The position numbers and the translations under genes are program-made. From assembly GCA_902602795.1 (NCBI GenBank), contig CACKSF010000006.1:1-44123 (forward strand): a DNA stretch of 44,123 bases, read 5' to 3'. Under the pieces are notes generated by a model, which saw nothing but the letters and a program-made list of their open reading frames with translations, was not told the origin of the DNA and did not search any database. Shown here piece by piece: positions 1 to 9,061 of this stretch (the first letter of the stretch is position 1; every line of letters begins with the position of its first letter). Source of the stretch: an uncultured Fidelibacterota bacterium. Its GTDB lineage: Bacteria > Fidelibacterota > Marinisomatia > Marinisomatales > UBA1611.

Positions 1-167
1 GAGTTATGAAAAGGGGCGGCCTTAGCCGAGATCAGTTTTTAAAAAGAGTAGACTTGCAGTGGCCTGAAAAAGATAAGACAGAGATGGCCGATTTTGTTAT
101 TTATAATAATGATTCAATAGATAATCTAAAAAAAGAAGCAAAAAAAGTATATAATCAACTGCAATAA
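1..167 (+). CDS. coaE: Dephospho-CoA kinase, C-terminal end only (partial)
   Basis: The frame ending with TAA at 165-167 is open to the left edge and encodes about 54 residues. It reads GGLSRDQFLKRVDLQW, then EKDKTEMADFVIYNND, and ends in a charged helix. This is the usual C-terminus of CoaE, the last enzyme of CoA synthesis, which phosphorylates the 3'-hydroxyl of dephospho-CoA: an R-x-x-Q-x-x-x-R helix, then K-x-x-x-ADxVIxN, then a terminal helix. The P-loop and catalytic half lie outside the window. The gene converges on the leftward gene ending at 169, with one base between. Assignment rests on the C-terminal signature only. Confidence 0.75.
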   Translation, partial: VMKRGGLSRDQFLKRVDLQWPEKDKTEMADFVIYNNDSIDNLKKEAKKVYNQLQ

Positions 168-168
168 G

Positions 169-651
169 TTATTTTCTTAATGCAAGTGGCTTATCTAAAA
201 CTTCTTTTGTAATTATTGATTTTTTTATCTCTTTTTGAGAACTAAAAAGGTTTCGCCGGATATTCGCTTTTTGTTCCCATTTATTTCCTAAATGCTGCTC
301 ACTTCTTTCTGAAAGATCTGAATGTGAGTTTTTTTCATCAAAACCTTCTTTTTTTTCAACAAGAAGAGGCTCTTCTATTACAGGCACCTCTTGTTTGGAT
401 AATGATTCCGCATTTACATTTTTAATTGATTTTCTAATTAAAGGATCCTGCCCAGGTGTTTTGGGATTACTCTCAAAGAGATCATTGAGCATTTGATCTA
501 ATGGGTTTGATGATTCTTCTATGGTTTCTGAAAAATTTTTATCTGAATCCCATTCAGGATCTGATTCTATTTCGCGTCTTTTAAGGTTCTGCTGACGTTT
601 TTTTATAAACCCAGAAATGAGATATAATAATAAGACCCCAAGCCACTCCAT
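169..651 (-). CDS. Small membrane-anchored protein with long hydrophilic tail, function unknown
   Basis: About 160 residues. I chose the ATG at 651 rather than an upstream start at 675 because an AAAGGTG ribosome site lies about 5 nt before it and it starts one base after the methyltransferase stop. Residues 1-16 (MEWLGVLLLYLISGFI) form one hydrophobic helix, followed by a KKR-rich stop-transfer stretch that should leave the rest in the cytoplasm. The remainder is highly charged, rich in Glu, Lys and Ser, and looks mostly disordered. I recognise no domain. It probably shares a transcript with the upstream methyltransferase. Confidence 0.7.
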   Translation of the reverse strand: MEWLGVLLLYLISGFIKKRQQNLKRREIESDPEWDSDKNFSETIEESSNPLDQMLNDLFESNPKTPGQDPLIRKSIKNVNAESLSKQEVPVIEEPLLVEKKEGFDEKNSHSDLSERSEQHLGNKWEQKANIRRNLFSSQKEIKKSIITKEVLDKPLALRK

Positions 652-652
652 A

Positions 653-1444
653 TTACACCTTTGATCTTTCAACAAGGACTAGCATCCCGTTACAGAAAAT
701 TTCATCTAAAACTGGAATCCAGGAAAAAGGATTTTTAAGTTTTGGTAATTTAAATCGAAATGAATAAGATGGTCGAATAAACCAGTTACTTCTTTTTAAA
801 ACTTTAAAACCTTTTGTAGATAATAGTTGAAACATCTCGAAATTTGAAACCCTAGTTTTTTTTGTTTCCATTAAATATTTAATTTTTTTAGATGAACATT
901 TGATTAGTTTTAAATACCTCTCATATAAAAAGTTAGGCATTAAATGAATATATGGGATTTTTCCAAGAACATTTGGGATTGTTTGTTGGTGCCCAGCATA
1001 TGGACAATATTTTGGTGGATAAGAAATAAATAGTTTCCCACCAGGCTTAAGAATACTAAAGATATTAGATAACGCTGTTTCTTTATTACTAATGTGTTCA
1101 ATAACATCTCTAATTATTATTAAATCATAATTTTGTTTTATATGGTTTTTATAAGAAGAAGGATCACAAATATTAGCTTGAAATAAATGTAATTTATCTT
1201 TATCGTTTAATATCACTGCATTGTTAAACCTTGTTTCTGATAGCTCTAAACCAGAGCACTTAGCACCATTATCATTATAAAACTTTAATAATCCTGCTTC
1301 AGCACACCCTATTTCTAAGACTCTTTTACCTTTTACATTATTTTCATTGATATAATTAAATAAAAAGTTCTTACCAAACCAATACTGCTCTTTGTAGCAC
1401 CGTAAGCATCTTTCAGAAATTTCTCCAATCATCTTTTGAAACAC
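653..1444 (-). CDS. Class I SAM-dependent methyltransferase
   Basis: A 263-residue Rossmann-fold methyltransferase. Motif I VLEIGCAEAGLL (about residues 42-53) binds SAM. An acidic strand end (GLELS) follows, then YDLIIIRDVIEHI and the post-motif LKPGGKLFISYPP. The C-terminal third is basic and aromatic and probably determines the substrate, which the sequence does not reveal; small-molecule, lipid and sugar methylation are all possible. The start is GTG at 1444, or ATG at 1432 (fifth codon); neither has a clear ribosome site. It is followed at one base by the small membrane protein, so the two are likely cotranscribed. Confidence 0.8.
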   Translation of the reverse strand: MFQKMIGEISERCLRCYKEQYWFGKNFLFNYINENNVKGKRVLEIGCAEAGLLKFYNDNGAKCSGLELSETRFNNAVILNDKDKLHLFQANICDPSSYKNHIKQNYDLIIIRDVIEHISNKETALSNIFSILKPGGKLFISYPPKYCPYAGHQQTIPNVLGKIPYIHLMPNFLYERYLKLIKCSSKKIKYLMETKKTRVSNFEMFQLLSTKGFKVLKRSNWFIRPSYSFRFKLPKLKNPFSWIPVLDEIFCNGMLVLVERSKV

Positions 1445-1480
1445 TAAGTATTCAGCAATTAGCAGGGAAAAATAGGATCA

Positions 1481-2488
1481 TCAATCCTCAACTGGATTAT
1501 CTGATGTTTTTTCCATACTAGTATCTGCAATAGAATCTCTCATATCAGTATCTGACTTGATGTTCTCCATTTTATAATAATCCATAATACCCAAATTACC
1601 GTCTTTAAAAGCTTGAGACATGGCCAATGGAACCTGAGCTTCTGATTCTACCACTTTTGCTTTCATTTCTTGAGTTTTTGCAGTCATTTCTTGTTCTTCA
1701 GCAACAGCCATTGCCCTTCTTGTTTCTGCTTTAGCTTGTGCAACTCTAAGATCTGCTTCTGCTTGATCTGCTTGAAGTGAAGCACCAATATTTTTCCCTA
1801 CATCAAGGTCTGCAATATCAATAGATAAAATTTCAAATGCAGTCCCTGCATCCAATCCTTTATCTAGAACAGCACGAGAAATGTTGTCAGGGTTTTCTAA
1901 TACTTGTGAATAATTCCCCGCCGAACCAATCGCAGATACTATACCTTCACCCACCCTAGCAATAATTGTGTCATCTGTAGCTCCTCCAACAAGACCTGGA
2001 ATATTGGTCCTTACTGTAACACGAGCTCTAGCTTTAAGTTCAATTCCATCTTTTGCAACTGCAGCAAGATAACCGTCCATTGGAGCATTTATCACTTTAG
2101 GATATACCGAAGTCTGAACAGCTTCATTAACATCTCTTCCTGCTAAATCAATTGCTGTAGCAGTTTCAAAAGGTAATTGAATGTTTGCTTTATCCGCGGC
2201 AATAAGTGCTGAAACAATATTTTGCACATTCCCTCCCGCTAAGAAATGAGTTTCTAACATGTCAGTTGTAATGTGAGCAAGGCCTGCTTTATGCAAATTA
2301 ATCACACCGTCAGTAACTAAACGTGGAGATATTTTTCTGAGTCGCATTCTAATTAGATCAACAATTCGTATCCTTCCTAACCCTAAAGAAACAACTCCCT
2401 GAATCCACATTCCTACTGGAACAAAGTAAAAGACGACAATAGTTACTAAAACAATGATACCTATTAAAAACATTTGTATTACCGGCAT
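1481..2488 (-). CDS. floA: Flotillin-like protein FloA
   Basis: 335 residues, the usual FloA length. An N-terminal membrane hairpin (about residues 5-35) is followed by an amphipathic region, an SPFH-like core, and a coiled coil rich in Ala, Glu and Gln repeats (about residues 235-295), as in bacterial flotillins. FloA oligomerises on the inner leaflet and organises membrane microdomains that affect fluidity and membrane-protein assembly. The ATG has an AAAGGA ribosome site. It lies 12 nt downstream of the NfeD protease gene; nfeD-flotillin pairs are a classic conserved arrangement, which strongly supports both calls. Confidence 0.92.
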   Translation of the reverse strand: MPVIQMFLIGIIVLVTIVVFYFVPVGMWIQGVVSLGLGRIRIVDLIRMRLRKISPRLVTDGVINLHKAGLAHITTDMLETHFLAGGNVQNIVSALIAADKANIQLPFETATAIDLAGRDVNEAVQTSVYPKVINAPMDGYLAAVAKDGIELKARARVTVRTNIPGLVGGATDDTIIARVGEGIVSAIGSAGNYSQVLENPDNISRAVLDKGLDAGTAFEILSIDIADLDVGKNIGASLQADQAEADLRVAQAKAETRRAMAVAEEQEMTAKTQEMKAKVVESEAQVPLAMSQAFKDGNLGIMDYYKMENIKSDTDMRDSIADTSMEKTSDNPVED

Positions 2489-2500
2489 AATTTTATCCTT

Positions 2501-3862
2501 TTATTCTTTTAATTCTCTAACAACAACTCTATTTCCATCAACAGATAGAACAATAATTTCTGCACCTTTTTCTATAAAGTCCCCTTCACTTACTACAAAA
2601 ACACGTTTATCTGAAACTCGAATCCATCCTGAAGGATGTAAATCTGTATCAGCAATCCCCTCCATTCCTTTATATGATTCCCATCCAAAACTATTTGAAA
2701 AACCGTCAGTCTTCTTTTGTACATCGGGAGAAGTCAACTGTTTCCAAAACTTTGTTTTAATCATCAGTCTAGCTAATAAAACTAATCCAATTACAGAGCC
2801 TACCAGCCCTATAAAAAATCCATCCATTGCCTGTCCAACTATTTCTTCTCCAACTGGAATATCTGGTAAAAGTAATAAATAAAGTCCATACATCAACAAC
2901 CCAAAACCAAAAATTCCAATAATTCCAAACCCAGGAATTACTAAAATTTCTAACAAAATCGTACCTAATCCAGCAAAAACGAAAAGAAGGTCAGACATTG
3001 TTGCTAATCGAGCTATATAAGATGCACTAAGAGACAGAATTAAACAAGTCAAGCCTACAAAACCTGGAATACCCCAACCTGGACTTTGAAGCTCAAACAA
3101 TATTCCTAAAAATCCGAATGTAGTTAATAAGGAAGCGACCACCGGGTTGGTTAAAAACCTAACGATATCTTCAGACCAATTTTCACCTTTCTCAACTATT
3201 TGAACATTTTTGTAGCCTATGGATTCAAGAACAGAAGTTATATTTTCAGCAGTCCCGTCAGCAATTTGGTATTTCAAGGCTTGGTCTGTAGTTAGTGAAA
3301 TTAGTTTTCCTTCTTTTCTACCTTCAATATCTTGTACAAGAATGGAGTCTTGATCCAAAATTAAATGTGTAAAAGACAATTCTTCATCTACCATACCCCT
3401 GGCAATTTTTTTATTCCTCCCTCTTTGTTCAGCAGTAGATGCCATTTCCTCTCTCATAAAACTGATAACTTTTTCACTACCTTTCTTCCCTGACATGTCC
3501 ACAGCAGTAGCGGCTCCTATTAAACCTCCACCGGTCATAAAAACTTTCTCACAAGAAAGAGAAATTAACGCGCCTGCAGAAATTGCACGGCGATTGATAA
3601 ATGCAACAGTTTGCACTTCACTACTTAATATAGCATCTTTTATTTGGGTTGCGGCATCTACTCTACCGCCAAATGTATTTATTTCAAAAATAATAGCATC
3701 AATGCTAGAGGATTCCGCCTCTTTTATAACTCTTTTAATATAAGGTGGTAAACCAAGGTCTATGACACCTTCAATCGGAACTCGATACACTGTTTCAGAA
3801 TAAACAATTGAAAATACAATGGATATGAATACTATAAGCTTTTTCACGAGTATTAATTTCAT
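2501..3862 (-). CDS. NfeD-type membrane serine protease (ClpP class)
   Basis: 453 residues. A signal peptide or anchor (about residues 1-22) precedes a ClpP-like serine protease domain with INTFGGRVDA and ISAGALISLSC, where Ser95 is the expected nucleophile; a general-base Lys lies about 35 residues on (probably Lys131, less certain). Several membrane segments follow (about residues 235-370), and the C-terminus is the NfeD OB-fold (about 390-453). Long-form NfeD proteases cut membrane substrates such as stomatin or flotillin partners. The gene leads a two-gene set with floA and is divergent from the acyltransferase at 3934, so its promoter should lie in 3863-3933. Confidence 0.9.
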   Translation of the reverse strand: MKLILVKKLIVFISIVFSIVYSETVYRVPIEGVIDLGLPPYIKRVIKEAESSSIDAIIFEINTFGGRVDAATQIKDAILSSEVQTVAFINRRAISAGALISLSCEKVFMTGGGLIGAATAVDMSGKKGSEKVISFMREEMASTAEQRGRNKKIARGMVDEELSFTHLILDQDSILVQDIEGRKEGKLISLTTDQALKYQIADGTAENITSVLESIGYKNVQIVEKGENWSEDIVRFLTNPVVASLLTTFGFLGILFELQSPGWGIPGFVGLTCLILSLSASYIARLATMSDLLFVFAGLGTILLEILVIPGFGIIGIFGFGLLMYGLYLLLLPDIPVGEEIVGQAMDGFFIGLVGSVIGLVLLARLMIKTKFWKQLTSPDVQKKTDGFSNSFGWESYKGMEGIADTDLHPSGWIRVSDKRVFVVSEGDFIEKGAEIIVLSVDGNRVVVRELKE

Positions 3863-3933
3863 ACATTTATAGGTTAAGTAAAATAAATTTCCATCTTAAT
3901 TTCACAATTATTATGGTGTAATTTCAAACATAA

Positions 3934-4788
3934 ATGAAAACATCCCACGTCATTACTTCCTATTTTTTACGTATTTTAAAAAAATGTTTTTCAAATGTGA
4001 GTTCTAGAAAGAGGTTTTATATTTCCTCAAAGATTGGATTAATATTTTACAATTATTTACCAATACGAAAAAAACAAGCACGAAAAAATATTAAAAAAGC
4101 TTTCCCACAATTTGATTCTAATCAAATAGAAAAAATCCTTAAGAACACTTATTTAAATTTTTGTCACAATTTTATTGAACTTGTATCATTCCCAAACTCT
4201 TATAAAAATATACAAATAAAGTTAAAAGGAGAAAGAATTCTTCGGTCTTTTTTAAAGCAAAAGAAGGGAATAGTATTCATTACAGGTCATTTTGGAGCCT
4301 GGGAGATATTAGGTCAATGGGTATCTAGGAATGTCCCTCTTTTTGTGGGAGTCGCACAAAAGCAGAAAAATAGAGGAGCTCATGATTTCTTTATTAATCA
4401 AAGAGAATTAGCAGGAACAAAACATATTATTAGAGGGGAATCTATAAAATTAATGTACAAGGTCTTATCAGATAATGGCTTGCTTGGACTTGTAAGTGAT
4501 CAAGATGCTAAAAAAAAGGGGATATTTGTTGATTTTTTTGGAACCCCCGCATCTACTCCTAGGGGAGCGGCTCTATTTCATATTAACACTAAAGCTCCAC
4601 TACTATTAGGGGTCTGTTTTAAAGAAAATTTTCAAAAATATCATATTCATTTCAAAGCAATTGACACTAAGAATAAAAACATTGAGGGAATTACTCAAGA
4701 ATACACAAATCAACTAGAAACTTATATAAAACAATATCCAGATCAATACTTTTGGTTTCATAGAAGGTGGAAAACTAAAAAAACATAA
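3934..4788 (+). CDS. LpxL/HtrB-type lipid A acyltransferase
   Basis: 284 residues of the lysophospholipid acyltransferase superfamily, LpxL/HtrB branch. The HX4E catalytic motif is GHFGAWE (His119, Glu124), and the second conserved block is SDQDAKKKGIFVDFFG followed by a TPRGAA stretch. The protein ends in the family-typical YFWFHRRWK. These inner-membrane enzymes add secondary acyl chains from acyl-ACP to lipid A. No long hydrophobic N-terminal anchor is obvious; the first 20 residues are basic and amphipathic. It heads a rightward trio with tsaC and the DUF3108-like gene. Which acyl chain it adds cannot be read from sequence. Confidence 0.88.
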   Translation: MKTSHVITSYFLRILKKCFSNVSSRKRFYISSKIGLIFYNYLPIRKKQARKNIKKAFPQFDSNQIEKILKNTYLNFCHNFIELVSFPNSYKNIQIKLKGERILRSFLKQKKGIVFITGHFGAWEILGQWVSRNVPLFVGVAQKQKNRGAHDFFINQRELAGTKHIIRGESIKLMYKVLSDNGLLGLVSDQDAKKKGIFVDFFGTPASTPRGAALFHINTKAPLLLGVCFKENFQKYHIHFKAIDTKNKNIEGITQEYTNQLETYIKQYPDQYFWFHRRWKTKKT

Positions 4789-4792
4789 TACA

Positions 4793-5362
4793 TTGAAAAA
4801 ATTAATTAAAAATAATACACCAAATGCAGTTTTAGAAGCATACAATGTCCTGAGTAAAGGTGGAATAATTGCGTATCCAACAGATACATTGTATGGTATA
4901 GGTTGTGACTCCAAGAATGAAAGGTCCATTAAAAAGTTAAATAAGATAAAAAACAGATCAGGACCTATTAGTGTAATAGCACCAAATAGAAAAACAGCAA
5001 TTGATTGGTTGTTAATTAAAGAAAATGAAAAAGATATTATTAAAAATAAACTAAAAAATGGAAATACTGTTATTGCTCAAGTCAAAAATAATATTTGCTC
5101 TAACCTAATAGTGGGTCCTGAGAATACGTTAGGTATTCGAATACCTAAGCATTTGTTTTGTAAAAAAATATCAACGTTATTCCCAAATCCAATTACTAGT
5201 ACAAGCATAAATCGAACTGGAGAAAGACCACTTACTAAACCAGATGAGATTTTAAAAGAATTTAAAGAGGATATCGATTTAGTAATTGATGATGGTATTA
5301 TTAATGGCACTGGATCAAAAATATTTTTATTTAGAAATGGTTTTTGGAAACAACTACGTTGA
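4793..5362 (+). CDS. tsaC: Threonylcarbamoyl-AMP synthase (TsaC/YrdC family)
   Basis: 189 residues. It makes threonylcarbamoyl-AMP from threonine, bicarbonate and ATP for the t6A37 modification of ANN-decoding tRNAs. The YrdC fold is shown by GGIIAYPTDTLYGIGCDS (about residues 23-40), the KIKNR..PISVIAP block, LGIRIPKH and TSTSINRTGERP. This is the short TsaC form without the Sua5 C-terminal domain. The start is TTG at 4793, four bases after the upstream stop; no in-frame ATG precedes the conserved core. Its TGA overlaps the TTG start of the next gene, so translation is probably coupled. Confidence 0.9.
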   Translation: MKKLIKNNTPNAVLEAYNVLSKGGIIAYPTDTLYGIGCDSKNERSIKKLNKIKNRSGPISVIAPNRKTAIDWLLIKENEKDIIKNKLKNGNTVIAQVKNNICSNLIVGPENTLGIRIPKHLFCKKISTLFPNPITSTSINRTGERPLTKPDEILKEFKEDIDLVIDDGIINGTGSKIFLFRNGFWKQLR

Positions 5363-6066
5363 TAAAAAAATATTTTTTTCCCTTCTGCTTTGCGCTTATC
5401 TTTGGAAATTCTTTACCTATAAGTGTTGGAGAAACTCTTTTTTACAATGCATCATTTCGTGGTATTCACGCTGCTAATGCGAGCCTAAAAACCATAAAAA
5501 AAGAGGTTATTGGAATTGACAGTGTATACCATATTCAGTTTACCGCAAAAAGTGAAGGACCTCTTAACTATATTTTCCCTATAGATGATGAAATTAACTT
5601 ATGGATAGATACAAAAACATTTTTACCAATAAAAATTCATGAGAAAATAAGTGAAGGAAAGTTTAAAAGGTCAAGAAAGATTCACTTTGATAGAAAAAAT
5701 AATTTTGCATTAATAAACAATGATACTTTACTGATAAAAAAAAATACTCAATCTCCTTTTTCTCTATTTTATTTTTTCCGGAAGAATAGCATTGAAGAAT
5801 TTAAAAATAAAGAAATCTCTTTAATCCAAAACAATAAAACTGTCGAACTAAATTTAAAAGTTCGAGAAAATGAAATAATCAATGTACCCGCTGGACAATA
5901 TACTTGTTCTATTGTCTCACCTGAGAAAAAAAATAACAAAAATTTTAAGAATAAAGCAGAACTCGATGTTATGTTCTCTAATGACCTAAAAAAATATCCG
6001 GTGAAAATTAGATTAAAACTAAAGTATGGTTATTTAGTGCTGGAACTTGATAAGGTTATCAATTAA
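5359..6066 (+). CDS. DUF3108-like exported protein
   Basis: About 235 residues. I place the start at TTG 5359, whose bases overlap the tsaC stop (TTGA), because the protein then begins IKKYFFPFCFALIFG, a normal signal peptide with likely cleavage after the ISVG stretch near residue 25. A TTG at 5344 is in frame but adds five residues before the basic region. The mature part reads GETLFYNASFRGIHAANASL with later alternating strands and a VPAGQYTCSIV block, like the DUF3108 beta-rich periplasmic family of unknown function. Its 3' end overlaps the convergent rseP gene by 8 nt. Confidence 0.72.
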   Translation: MIKKYFFPFCFALIFGNSLPISVGETLFYNASFRGIHAANASLKTIKKEVIGIDSVYHIQFTAKSEGPLNYIFPIDDEINLWIDTKTFLPIKIHEKISEGKFKRSRKIHFDRKNNFALINNDTLLIKKNTQSPFSLFYFFRKNSIEEFKNKEISLIQNNKTVELNLKVRENEIINVPAGQYTCSIVSPEKKNNKNFKNKAELDVMFSNDLKKYPVKIRLKLKYGYLVLELDKVIN

Positions 6067-7228
6067 AAAGTCTAGTTATATCCTGCATAATAACAGTAAC
6101 CATTAACATTAATAATAACGCCATTCCAATTTGTTGAATGACAATACGAGTTTTGATTTTTAATGGTCTACGTAAGACGGCCTCAATCAAATGTATAAAA
6201 ATGTGCCCACCATCTAGCCCAGGAATAGGCAAAATGTTTAAGAATGCTAAATTCACACTCAACAATGCCATAAAAGTTAAAAAGGGAGTAATTCCCGCTT
6301 CAGCTGTTTGACCTGCCAGCTGTGCAATCATAATTGGACCACCAAGATCAGATATGGAAGCAGCTCCAGAACCTAACATTTGTAAACTATAAATAATTAG
6401 TCCAAAACTTGAAATTGTTTGAATTAAACCATTCGAAAGTGCTTTCGTCAATGAGATGTCTTCGTAGTGTACTTCAGGAGCTATACCAATAATACCAATA
6501 GTATCTATAGCACTTTTTGATGGTACGGCATATTCAAAAGTTTTGATATCAAAATCTAGTGTCTCAATACCTCTTTTTATTTTAAATGAAAGAAGGCTAT
6601 TAGGCTTGGAATGAATAATCTTTGTCATGTCTCCCCAAGTACTAATTTTTTCAGAATTAATTGAGACAATTCTATCTCCAGGAAGCACCCCTGCTTTCTC
6701 AGCTGGCATATTCTCTTGAAGTTCAAAGACAATAGGTTCATCGTTAGTTTTTGGAATCCCATTATAAAATCCAAGTAATGAAAAAACAATTACTGCGAGG
6801 AGAGTATTCATTATAACTCCCGCACTTAAAACCCATATTTTTTGGAGTAAGGTCTTTGACTGAAATTCATCCTTCTGATAACTAATGTTCGTGTCCATAT
6901 TTTCATCAATCATTCCTGCCATTTTCACGTATCCTCCCAGAGGTAGAAGAGCAATCACGTATTCAGTACCAGATCCTATGCGGTGTTCCTTATTTATTGT
7001 TTTCGAGATAATAGGGTGCCATTTTATCTTCCCATTTATTAATTTGAAGAAAAAAATATTTAATAAAAACCCTCCGTCGATGGAAGTAATAGAAAACAAT
7101 CTTGGAGGAACCCCTACCGAAAACCGTTCTACTCTTATACCAACCGATCTAGCAGCGATAAAATGCCCAAATTCATGGATGGTAACTAAAACTCCAAGGA
7201 GTATTATGAAAGCATAAAACGTAGTCAT
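6059..7228 (-). CDS. rseP: RseP-type site-2 intramembrane zinc protease
   Basis: 389 residues of peptidase family M50. The zinc motif HEFGH (His18, Glu19, His22) is in the first membrane helix, a PDZ domain (about residues 160-230) holds PAEKAGVLPGDRIVSIN, and the third ligand motif LPIPGLDGGH is in a late helix. RseP cleaves anti-sigma factors and leftover signal peptides within the membrane. The ATG has an AAGG ribosome site. It is the last gene of the uppS-bamA-lpx-dxr envelope operon, 43 nt after dxr; dxr-rseP adjacency is widely conserved. In many bacteria it relays envelope stress, but no partner sigma factor is visible here. Confidence 0.93.
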   Translation of the reverse strand: MTTFYAFIILLGVLVTIHEFGHFIAARSVGIRVERFSVGVPPRLFSITSIDGGFLLNIFFFKLINGKIKWHPIISKTINKEHRIGSGTEYVIALLPLGGYVKMAGMIDENMDTNISYQKDEFQSKTLLQKIWVLSAGVIMNTLLAVIVFSLLGFYNGIPKTNDEPIVFELQENMPAEKAGVLPGDRIVSINSEKISTWGDMTKIIHSKPNSLLSFKIKRGIETLDFDIKTFEYAVPSKSAIDTIGIIGIAPEVHYEDISLTKALSNGLIQTISSFGLIIYSLQMLGSGAASISDLGGPIMIAQLAGQTAEAGITPFLTFMALLSVNLAFLNILPIPGLDGGHIFIHLIEAVLRRPLKIKTRIVIQQIGMALLLMLMVTVIMQDITRLFN

Positions 7229-7271
7229 ATAACCTTAATCTACGATGAAAAAAAAATTAAGTTCCAATGAA

Positions 7272-8417
7272 TCAGAATTCATTTACATAGTTTTTAACCC
7301 AACTATCCAAATTCCTTAAATCATTTAAGTTTGGATGCTCAATCCACGGATGATTTTGAAGAGACGAGTGATTGATTTTATAAATGTCTGTAAAAATAAT
7401 TTTACTCTCCAAAAATTTTTGTACTGAGTAATCATTTGATAAATTTAATGCAGCGGATGAAGTCCCACCACTTTTTAATGCCTGATAAGCTAATTTCAAG
7501 GAAGGGAACCTATCGTAATCTGGGGCCTGGAAAGTAAGATTGCCACATGATAAAAAATCTAACCTTTTCCATGGAGATTTTGAATGCGAAGGGAATGTTA
7601 AAGCATATTGAATTGGAACCTTCATATCAGGTACCCCCATTTGAGCTTTTATAGAACCATCATTGAACTCAACCATAGAATGAATAATAGATTGAGGGTG
7701 GATGACTATATCAATCTTTTTATAATCTAAGCAGAAAAGCCAATGTGCTTCAATTACTTCCAAACACTTATTCATCATTGTTGCACTGTCAATGCTTATT
7801 TTTTCCCCCATATCCCAATTAGGATGTTTTAAAGCCTCTTTTATAGAAATATCATTAAATGTACCAAGATTTCTTGATCTAAATGGTCCACCGCTTCCAG
7901 TTAAAATAATTCTTCTTACATCGCTAAAATTTTCACCAACCAAACATTGCCATATAGCTGAATGCTCACTGTCCACAGGGAAAATTTTTGCTCCTGAGGA
8001 CTCCATTGCTTCATTTATAATACCACCAGCCATTACAAGACTTTCTTTATTAGCCAAAGCTACATTTACTCCTGCTTTTATTGCAGATAAAGTTGGCTCC
8101 ATACCGGATGATCCAACCAAACCGTTTAGCATGACATTTACATCTTGCCTCCTAGACATCTCAATTAAACCTTCTCTACCAACTAATATTTCAACTTGTT
8201 TTGTGTTAACCCCCAACTTAAGATTTTTATAAAGCTTTTTGTCAACTAAACATACTGATTTTGGTTTATACTTATTTGTTTGTTCAATTAATAACTCGAA
8301 ATTTTTATTTGCAGCAAGGTATTTAACTTTTATGTCCTTACAAAGAAATTCAGCAATTTTTAGAGCATTAACTCCGATAGATCCAGTGGACCCTAATATC
8401 GAAATATGTTTTTTCAC
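7272..8417 (-). CDS. dxr: 1-deoxy-D-xylulose 5-phosphate reductoisomerase
   Basis: 381 residues. It catalyses the NADPH-dependent step from DXP to methylerythritol phosphate in the MEP isoprenoid pathway. The N-terminal NADPH fold has SILGSTGSIGVNALKI, the metal site VDSEHSAIWQC, and the active-site loop HPNWDMGEKISIDSATMMNK. The start is GTG at 8417, whose G is shared with the TAG stop of the preceding gene, so translation is coupled. IspD, IspE and IspF lie elsewhere in this window. It supplies precursors for the undecaprenyl carrier made by UppS at the head of the same operon. Confidence 0.96.
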   Translation of the reverse strand: MKKHISILGSTGSIGVNALKIAEFLCKDIKVKYLAANKNFELLIEQTNKYKPKSVCLVDKKLYKNLKLGVNTKQVEILVGREGLIEMSRRQDVNVMLNGLVGSSGMEPTLSAIKAGVNVALANKESLVMAGGIINEAMESSGAKIFPVDSEHSAIWQCLVGENFSDVRRIILTGSGGPFRSRNLGTFNDISIKEALKHPNWDMGEKISIDSATMMNKCLEVIEAHWLFCLDYKKIDIVIHPQSIIHSMVEFNDGSIKAQMGVPDMKVPIQYALTFPSHSKSPWKRLDFLSCGNLTFQAPDYDRFPSLKLAYQALKSGGTSSAALNLSNDYSVQKFLESKIIFTDIYKINHSSLQNHPWIEHPNLNDLRNLDSWVKNYVNEF

Positions 8418-9055
8418 TAATAAAAATCCTTTTGAAGTGAAAATGAATAAAAAAACATATCTAAATTCATTCTTGTCTCAAAACCAAGTTGGAAAATTTT
8501 TATTGGAATAATTATATTTGATAAAATAAAGTTTGTTTGTCCTCTTTGTTTATACAAAAAATTATCCTTCGTATAAAAGTTTGACCCTAAACCAAATCTA
8601 AAAAAGTTATTGCGGTACCTAATCCATTTAGAAGTTTCCAATGTTATATTATTTAGATTGAAATTTTTTATAGATTTATAATTCACTTTTCTCAATGAAC
8701 TTACCCAACTTAACGTATCACTTGATCCATAATAATATTGTACGCCGCCTCTAATTATTTGATTAGAAAAACCGGCAAAACTATGATTAAAAACACTCCC
8801 TTCTAAAGCAAAGTTTTTACTTACTTTAAAACCAAAACCTATATCTGGATAATATTGATAATTATTTTTACCTGGAAAGGATTTAAAAGACATACTACTT
8901 TGAATATATAATCGATTAGTACTAAAAGGGCTTATGGCATATGAATTACTTATTCCTAATGATATTAAGCTGGGAGATTTTACATTATTTGAGCCATTCA
9001 AAATTTGTATTATCAATAAAAATCTAAATATTCCATAATGGAAAATATCATTCAC
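8417..9055 (-). CDS. Putative small outer-membrane beta-barrel protein, unrecognised
   Basis: 212 residues with no family I recognise. A short hydrophobic N-terminus (about residues 8-20) could be a signal sequence. The rest alternates polar and aromatic residues, rich in Ser, Asn, Tyr and Phe, with strands such as FGFKVSKNFALEGSVFN, and ends in FSLQKDFY with a terminal aromatic, the pattern of BamA-inserted outer-membrane barrels. It sits between lpxA (6 nt) and dxr (1-nt overlap) in the envelope operon, so it is expressed with BamA and the lipid A genes. A role in the outer membrane is inference from composition and context. Confidence 0.6.
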   Translation of the reverse strand: MNDIFHYGIFRFLLIIQILNGSNNVKSPSLISLGISNSYAISPFSTNRLYIQSSMSFKSFPGKNNYQYYPDIGFGFKVSKNFALEGSVFNHSFAGFSNQIIRGGVQYYYGSSDTLSWVSSLRKVNYKSIKNFNLNNITLETSKWIRYRNNFFRFGLGSNFYTKDNFLYKQRGQTNFILSNIIIPIKIFQLGFETRMNLDMFFYSFSLQKDFY

Positions 9056-9061
9056 AAGTTC

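Noticed and set aside
3495-3743. Open frame antisense to the NfeD protease
   Set aside because: Fully inside a well-supported gene on the other strand with no domain or start signal.
5286-5477. Rightward 63-codon frame across the tsaC end
   Set aside because: It overlaps tsaC and the signal peptide of the DUF3108-like gene in another frame and has no protein-like features.
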